The notes under the pieces: generated by a model
Told to the model about the DNA's origin: nothing
Databases searched by the model: none
The model's input: the letters and a program-made list of their open reading frames with translations, nothing else
Program-made: the position numbers and the translations under genes
NCBI GenBank assembly: GCA_026395195.1
Contig: JAPLZD010000019.1
Span: 1-8,896, forward strand
From: Candidatus Staskawiczbacteria bacterium
GTDB lineage: Bacteria; Patescibacteriota; Minisyncoccia; Minisyncoccales; Staskawiczbacteraceae
Reading direction: 5' to 3'
Length of the DNA stretch: 8,896 nucleotides
In this document: positions 6,396 to 8,896 of the stretch, piece by piece
Position numbering within the stretch: position 1 is the stretch's first letter
Layout of the letters: each line of letters starts with the position of its first letter

Positions 6396-6971
6396 ATGGG
6401 ACCACAAAAAATAGTGAAAACCAAGATTTTGCTTGTGGAGGATGATGAAGATGTGAGAGAAATATATTCAGCTGCGCTGATTAGAAATGGATTTGAAGTT
6501 ATTCTTGCAGTTAACGGCGAGGAGGGTTTAGAAAAAGCTCTTAAAAATACGCCAGATTTAATATTACTAGATATTCTGTTGCCAATTATGAATGGATTTG
6601 CAATGCTTAAAAAACTAAGAGAGGAAAACGAGTATGGAAAAAACGTCCCGGTAATCTTGCTGACCAATCTAAGCCCAGATTTTGACGATATCCTTAAAGG
6701 AGTATTGGAAACTGACCCGGCATATTATATAGTCAAAGTCAATTTTTCTCCGCAACAAGTAGTAGAAAAGATAAGGGATGTTCTTTTTGGTTTAACGCCC
6801 GTACACGAACCAAAAAGAATCAGCAAGCCTGAACGCATTTTAATTCCCGCTGTGATTATTATCATTATTGCTGCAGTTCTCATATTATCCAAGAACCCGG
6901 GCCGGTTTTATTCTTTGGCAGCTTTTCCTTCGTCATTGCTACTCCTGCTCAAAAGACTTGTGGGGTTATAA
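6396..6971 (+). CDS. Receiver-domain response regulator with a C-terminal hydrophobic tail (191 aa)
   Basis: Residues ~8-132 form a CheY-like receiver domain: acidic pocket E15/D16/D17, phosphoacceptor D59 in DLILLDILLP, T90 in VILLTN and K114. All residues needed for phosphorylation are present. There is no DNA-binding or enzymatic output domain. A linker is followed by a strong membrane helix (~148-165) and a second hydrophobic stretch (~171-191) ending at the stop. Receiver-only proteins normally end near residue 130 and are soluble, so a membrane tail is unusual; the very end may come from fusion to older sequence, since another frame there encodes a signal-peptide-like stretch that runs into the second direct repeat. 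No histidine kinase is in the window. It is flanked by 50-base direct repeats. Confidence 0.85.
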   Translation: MGPQKIVKTKILLVEDDEDVREIYSAALIRNGFEVILAVNGEEGLEKALKNTPDLILLDILLPIMNGFAMLKKLREENEYGKNVPVILLTNLSPDFDDILKGVLETDPAYYIVKVNFSPQQVVEKIRDVLFGLTPVHEPKRISKPERILIPAVIIIIIAAVLILSKNPGRFYSLAAFPSSLLLLLKRLVGL

Positions 6972-7009
6972 AAAATGTTACAGGCGGGGATATTTACACT
7001 GAGCCATAA
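6833..7009 (+). pseudogene. Possible remnant of a secreted protein gene in another frame
   Basis: A frame different from that of the response regulator is open from just after a TGA (6830-6832) to the TAA at 7007-7009. It lacks a usual start codon. Its end reads VLFFGSFSFVIATPAQ, then KTCGVIKNVTGGDIYTEP. The first part resembles a signal peptide with a plausible cleavage site. The last eight residues are identical to the C-terminus of the giant surface protein because they lie in repeat copy 2. It may be the trace of a second surface-protein gene lost by deletion or frameshift. The case is suggestive only. Confidence 0.3.
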
Positions 7010-7025
7010 AGTGGTAATGTAAGTT
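6976..7025. repeat. Direct repeat, copy 2 (after the response regulator)
   Basis: This is the partner of 6304-6353, beginning five bases after the response regulator stop. The two differences change DVAGG to NVTGG when read in the coding frame of copy 1. The unit also contains a weak promoter-like pair, TTTACA (6993-6998) and TAATGT (7015-7020), 16 bases apart, and a bulged hairpin (about 6994-7018). Confidence 0.95.
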
Positions 7026-7040
7026 TAGCCCTTTTTGGAA

Positions 7041-7048
7041 GGAGGTGA
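7041..7048 (+). promoter_or_regulatory. Strong Shine-Dalgarno site deciding a GTG start
   Basis: GGAGGTGA, preceded by GGAA, lies three bases before the GTG at 7052; the gap from the GGAGG core is six bases. It is the reason for choosing this non-ATG start. Confidence 0.8.
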
Positions 7049-7051
7049 GTT

Positions 7052-7342
7052 GTGCCTTTTACGGCTTCAAACGGCAGGCGGACCAAAGTTGTCCGGTCGG
7101 GAGTTGAGTTTCCCATCAAGCGCCAGGGGCACATTGTGGCTGTTTTGGCCATTGAAAAAGATGCTCCCGAAGAAGTTGACGTGACGCTGGTTGACAGCGT
7201 TGTTGTAAGCTTTGAGGATTCGACGGACATTCGTCAAAACACTGTTGTAAAGGCGCGGAGCTTCAAAATCCGCGATCCTAAAACTGACAATTTTGTCGCA
7301 GTGTCCTACGGCCCTCCGCAAGAGGTTATCAGCCTCAAGTAG
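7052..7342 (+). CDS. Small beta-rich protein of unknown function (96 aa)
   Basis: I do not recognise a family. The GTG start follows a strong Shine-Dalgarno sequence, and a clear intrinsic terminator lies right after the stop. The product is soluble-looking, with no signal peptide, membrane segment or Cys. Alternating hydrophobic and polar stretches (HIVAVLAI, VDVTLVDSVVVSFE, NFVAVSYG) suggest a small beta-barrel or sandwich. The N-terminus is basic (GRRTKVVRSG), so nucleic-acid binding is conceivable but unproven. Base composition is visibly GC-richer than both neighbours and resembles the small genes in the left part of the window. Strong expression signals on such a compact gene suggest abundant product. 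The source of its promoter is unclear; the second direct repeat is a candidate. Confidence 0.75.
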   Translation: MPFTASNGRRTKVVRSGVEFPIKRQGHIVAVLAIEKDAPEEVDVTLVDSVVVSFEDSTDIRQNTVVKARSFKIRDPKTDNFVAVSYGPPQEVISLK

Positions 7343-7346
7343 CAAG

Positions 7347-7375
7347 CCGCGCATGCTTTGTGTGCGGTTTTTTTT
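7347..7375 (+). terminator. Intrinsic terminator of the 96-aa gene
   Basis: CCGCGCA (7347-7353) pairs with TGTGCGG (7361-7367) over seven pairs, one of them G-U. A T8 run follows. The last T residues also form the -35 region of the predicted rlmN promoter. Confidence 0.88.
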
Positions 7376-7402
7376 GAAAAATTTGAAGAAAAAGGCTATA
7401 AA
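7374..7402 (+). promoter_or_regulatory. Promoter of rlmN, predicted leaderless
   Basis: TTGAAA (7374-7379), a 17-base spacer and TATAAA (7397-7402) make a good promoter. The expected transcription start falls at or within a base of the ATG at 7409, so the message would have no leader, in line with the absence of a Shine-Dalgarno sequence. It overlaps the T run of the preceding terminator. Confidence 0.6.
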
Positions 7403-7408
7403 AAGAAT

Positions 7409-8419
7409 ATGGACTTAAATAATTTAGAAAAAGTTTTAGCCTCTGAGCCAAAGTACAGGTTAAAGCAGGCAAGAGAGGCAATTTTTAAAAGCTTTATTTC
7501 TAATTGGGATGAAGCGACTTTTTTTTCTAAAGATTTACGCGAAAAATTAAATGCAGAGTGCCCGCTGAAAATAAATGCAGAAGTTTTGGTTTCCAAGGAG
7601 GAAGATTCCGTAAAAGCCAAAATAACTTTAAAAGATGATTTACAAATTGAATCTGTTTTAATGCGGCATAAAGACGGCAGAAATACCGTTTGTGTTTCTT
7701 GCCAGGTGGGGTGCCCGCTGGGGTGTTTATTTTGCGCCACAGGAAAAATGGGTTTTAAAAGAAACTTGACAACAGATGAGATTTTAGAGCAGGTGATACT
7801 TTTTGAGCGTTTATGCAAGGTGACGAATGTTACTTTTATGGGAATGGGCGAACCCTTTTTGAATTATGACAATGTTTTAAAAGCAGTTAAAATTTTAAAT
7901 GACAAAGACTTTTTTAATATCGGCGCCCGGTCAATTTCAATTTCAACAGCCGGAATTATTGAAGGAATTGAAAAATTAATCAAAGAAGGCATGTCCCGCG
8001 AAGCGGGATCCCGTGTTGCGGGACAGATAAATTTGGCAATATCTCTGCACGCGCCAAATGATAAATTGAGAAGCCAGCTTATGCCCATAAATAAAAAATA
8101 TCCGCTGGCAGAAGTTTTAAAAGCAGTTGATGACTACATAAAAAAGACGAAAAGGAAAGTAATGTTTGAGTATGTTTTGATTGACGGCGTTAACGATTCA
8201 GAAAAATGCGCCAAAGAACTTGCCGGGATAATGCGTAAAAAATTATATTTTGTGAATTTGATACTCTATAACCCGACCGGAACTTTTCGCCAGTCGTCGA
8301 CAAAACAAGTTGAAAAGTTCAAAAAAATATTGGAAAAAGAAAAAATAAACTTTGTCCAGCGCTACAGATTCGGCGACGACATTCAGGCCGCTTGTGGACA
8401 ATTTGCCACAAATAAATAA
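7409..8419 (+). CDS. rlmN: Dual-specificity 23S rRNA A2503 / tRNA A37 C2-methyltransferase RlmN (336 aa)
   Basis: RlmN is a radical SAM enzyme that methylates C2 of A2503 in 23S rRNA and, in characterised bacteria, A37 of some tRNAs, tuning translation fidelity. The cluster motif is C102-x3-C106-x2-C109 (CPLGCLFC). The two mechanistic Cys are present as C95 (TVCVSCQVGC) and C329 (DIQAACGQ), and GMGEPF and SLHAPND are typical. The ATG at 7409 is preferred to the in-frame ATG at 7358, which lies inside the preceding terminator; 336 aa is a little shorter than the E. coli enzyme. Residues ~195-206 (MSREAGSRVAGQ) are an extra insertion between the usual EG and INLAISLHAP and are encoded by a GC-rich palindrome. 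The insertion keeps frame and probably forms a surface loop. The next gene starts 30 bases downstream and is probably cotranscribed. Confidence 0.95.
   Translation: MDLNNLEKVLASEPKYRLKQAREAIFKSFISNWDEATFFSKDLREKLNAECPLKINAEVLVSKEEDSVKAKITLKDDLQIESVLMRHKDGRNTVCVSCQVGCPLGCLFCATGKMGFKRNLTTDEILEQVILFERLCKVTNVTFMGMGEPFLNYDNVLKAVKILNDKDFFNIGARSISISTAGIIEGIEKLIKEGMSREAGSRVAGQINLAISLHAPNDKLRSQLMPINKKYPLAEVLKAVDDYIKKTKRKVMFEYVLIDGVNDSEKCAKELAGIMRKKLYFVNLILYNPTGTFRQSSTKQVEKFKKILEKEKINFVQRYRFGDDIQAACGQFATNK
7992..8025. repeat. Palindromic repeat inserted in frame in rlmN
   Basis: TGTCCCGC (7992-7999) and GCGGGACA (8018-8025) are inverted copies. Inside lie two adjacent 15-base hairpin units, TCCCGCGAAGCGGGA (7994-8008) and TCCCGTGTTGCGGGA (8009-8023). 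The surroundings are AT-rich and the insertion matches extra residues relative to other RlmN proteins. Confidence 0.85.
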
Positions 8420-8449
8420 ATTAGCCCCTTGTCATTTTGGAGGCGCAAA

Positions 8450-8896
8450 ATGGTGCTTAAAAATATAGGACTGGAAACGTCTAGGAAAAGAGTTGTAGGA
8501 AGAGAAGAAATACTCAAGGCCATTTTTGATTTTGTAAAATCAGTGGTGCCAAAGCACGGAACTGAAGCAAAATTAGAAGGCCGCGGCAGCAACATCCGCA
8601 TGGTGCGCGAGCTGGATAATTTCAATAATCTTTATTTTGTATGGTCAGTCAACAGCAGGCTCGCAACCAGAGACAACATACAAATATCTTTTGGTCCGTT
8701 TCAAGACAAAAGATGTTTGGTTTTTTCCGCTGATTATATAAATGTAAATGGCGTTGAAGAATGCCAGATAAACTTTTTTTTGGAAGAGCCTAAGTGGCAG
8801 GAAGCCCTTGCTTATGCCATAAACCACAAAGATGAGGTTGCAGCTCAATGGCGCGCCAGGCAATCGCAAGCTCAGCAAATTGTCAAAATACTGAGG
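8450..8896 (+). CDS. Unknown protein, 5' part (runs off the window)
   Basis: The ATG at 8450 follows GGAGG (8439-8443) with a six-base gap, and the frame stays open for all 149 visible codons, so the gene continues past the window. The visible product is soluble-looking with no signal peptide. Residues ~18-40 look helical (EEILKAIFDFVKSVVPKHG). Residues ~60-108 are beta-rich with VWSVN and IQISFGPF. From ~115 a charged helical region begins (KWQEALAYAINHKDEVAAQW) that may be a coiled coil. I do not recognise the family. It lies 30 bases after rlmN in the same direction and may be its operon partner. Composition is intermediate between backbone and GC-richer genes. Confidence 0.8.
   Translation, partial: MVLKNIGLETSRKRVVGREEILKAIFDFVKSVVPKHGTEAKLEGRGSNIRMVRELDNFNNLYFVWSVNSRLATRDNIQISFGPFQDKRCLVFSADYINVNGVEECQINFFLEEPKWQEALAYAINHKDEVAAQWRARQSQAQQIVKILR

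Noticed and set aside
7358..7408. Longer N-terminus for RlmN from the ATG at 7358
   Set aside because: That start lies within the terminator hairpin of the previous gene and lacks a ribosome-binding site; the promoter fits the ATG at 7409.
1..8896. CRISPR array, tRNA, rRNA or transposase gene
   Set aside because: No regularly spaced repeats, cloverleaf-like segments, rRNA-like stretches or transposase motifs were seen on either strand.
1..8896. TGA recoded as glycine, as in some CPR lineages
   Set aside because: TGA ends the maturase and the 67-aa gene at sensible places, and no gene needs TGA read-through.

Overview
The window looks like a piece of a small-genome bacterium of the Candidate Phyla Radiation (Patescibacteria, Parcubacteria-like). 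This is an inference. It rests on an AT-rich backbone with tightly packed genes, a GC-rich palindrome translated inside a signal peptide and another inside RlmN, a very large secreted mosaic surface protein, and a short receiver-only response regulator. TGA is used as a normal stop, so the recoded CPR lineages are not indicated.

Left part (1-1632), visibly GC-richer than the rest. It opens inside the 3' portion of a radical SAM/SPASM maturase. A 4-base overlap (ATGA) leads into a 55-residue peptide ending in a Cys/Asp-rich core with two CDCxxDC units and six Cys. This is the layout of a RiPP (ribosomally made, post-translationally modified peptide) locus, closed by a terminator. Next comes a separate transcription unit with a textbook promoter (899-927), a strong hairpin at the predicted 5' end of the mRNA, and two unrecognised small proteins (67 and 80 aa). 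Each of these has a small hairpin directly before its Shine-Dalgarno sequence. The unit ends in a strong terminator (1597-1632).

Middle part (1647-6337), AT-rich. A promoter drives a 273-aa membrane protein with three predicted helices. One base after its stop begins a 1257-aa secreted protein with a signal peptide, an alpha/beta-hydrolase (lipase-like) domain, a Pro-rich linker, FlgD-like and Ig-like domains, a lamin-tail domain and a double right-handed beta-helix module. The two genes are probably one operon.

Right part (6304-8896). A response regulator with a C-terminal hydrophobic tail lies between two copies of a 50-base direct repeat. The first copy contains the end of the large surface gene. 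Then follow a GC-richer small gene with its own strong Shine-Dalgarno sequence and terminator, rlmN (23S rRNA A2503 / tRNA A37 methyltransferase) with a predicted leaderless promoter and a palindrome-encoded 12-residue insertion, and the start of an unknown gene that runs off the window.

The window therefore mixes two styles: GC-richer small genes with strong Shine-Dalgarno sequences and clear terminators, and AT-rich genes with weak or absent Shine-Dalgarno sequences. The most promising candidate for an undescribed system is the radical SAM maturase plus CDCxxDC peptide, possibly together with the adjacent small-protein unit.
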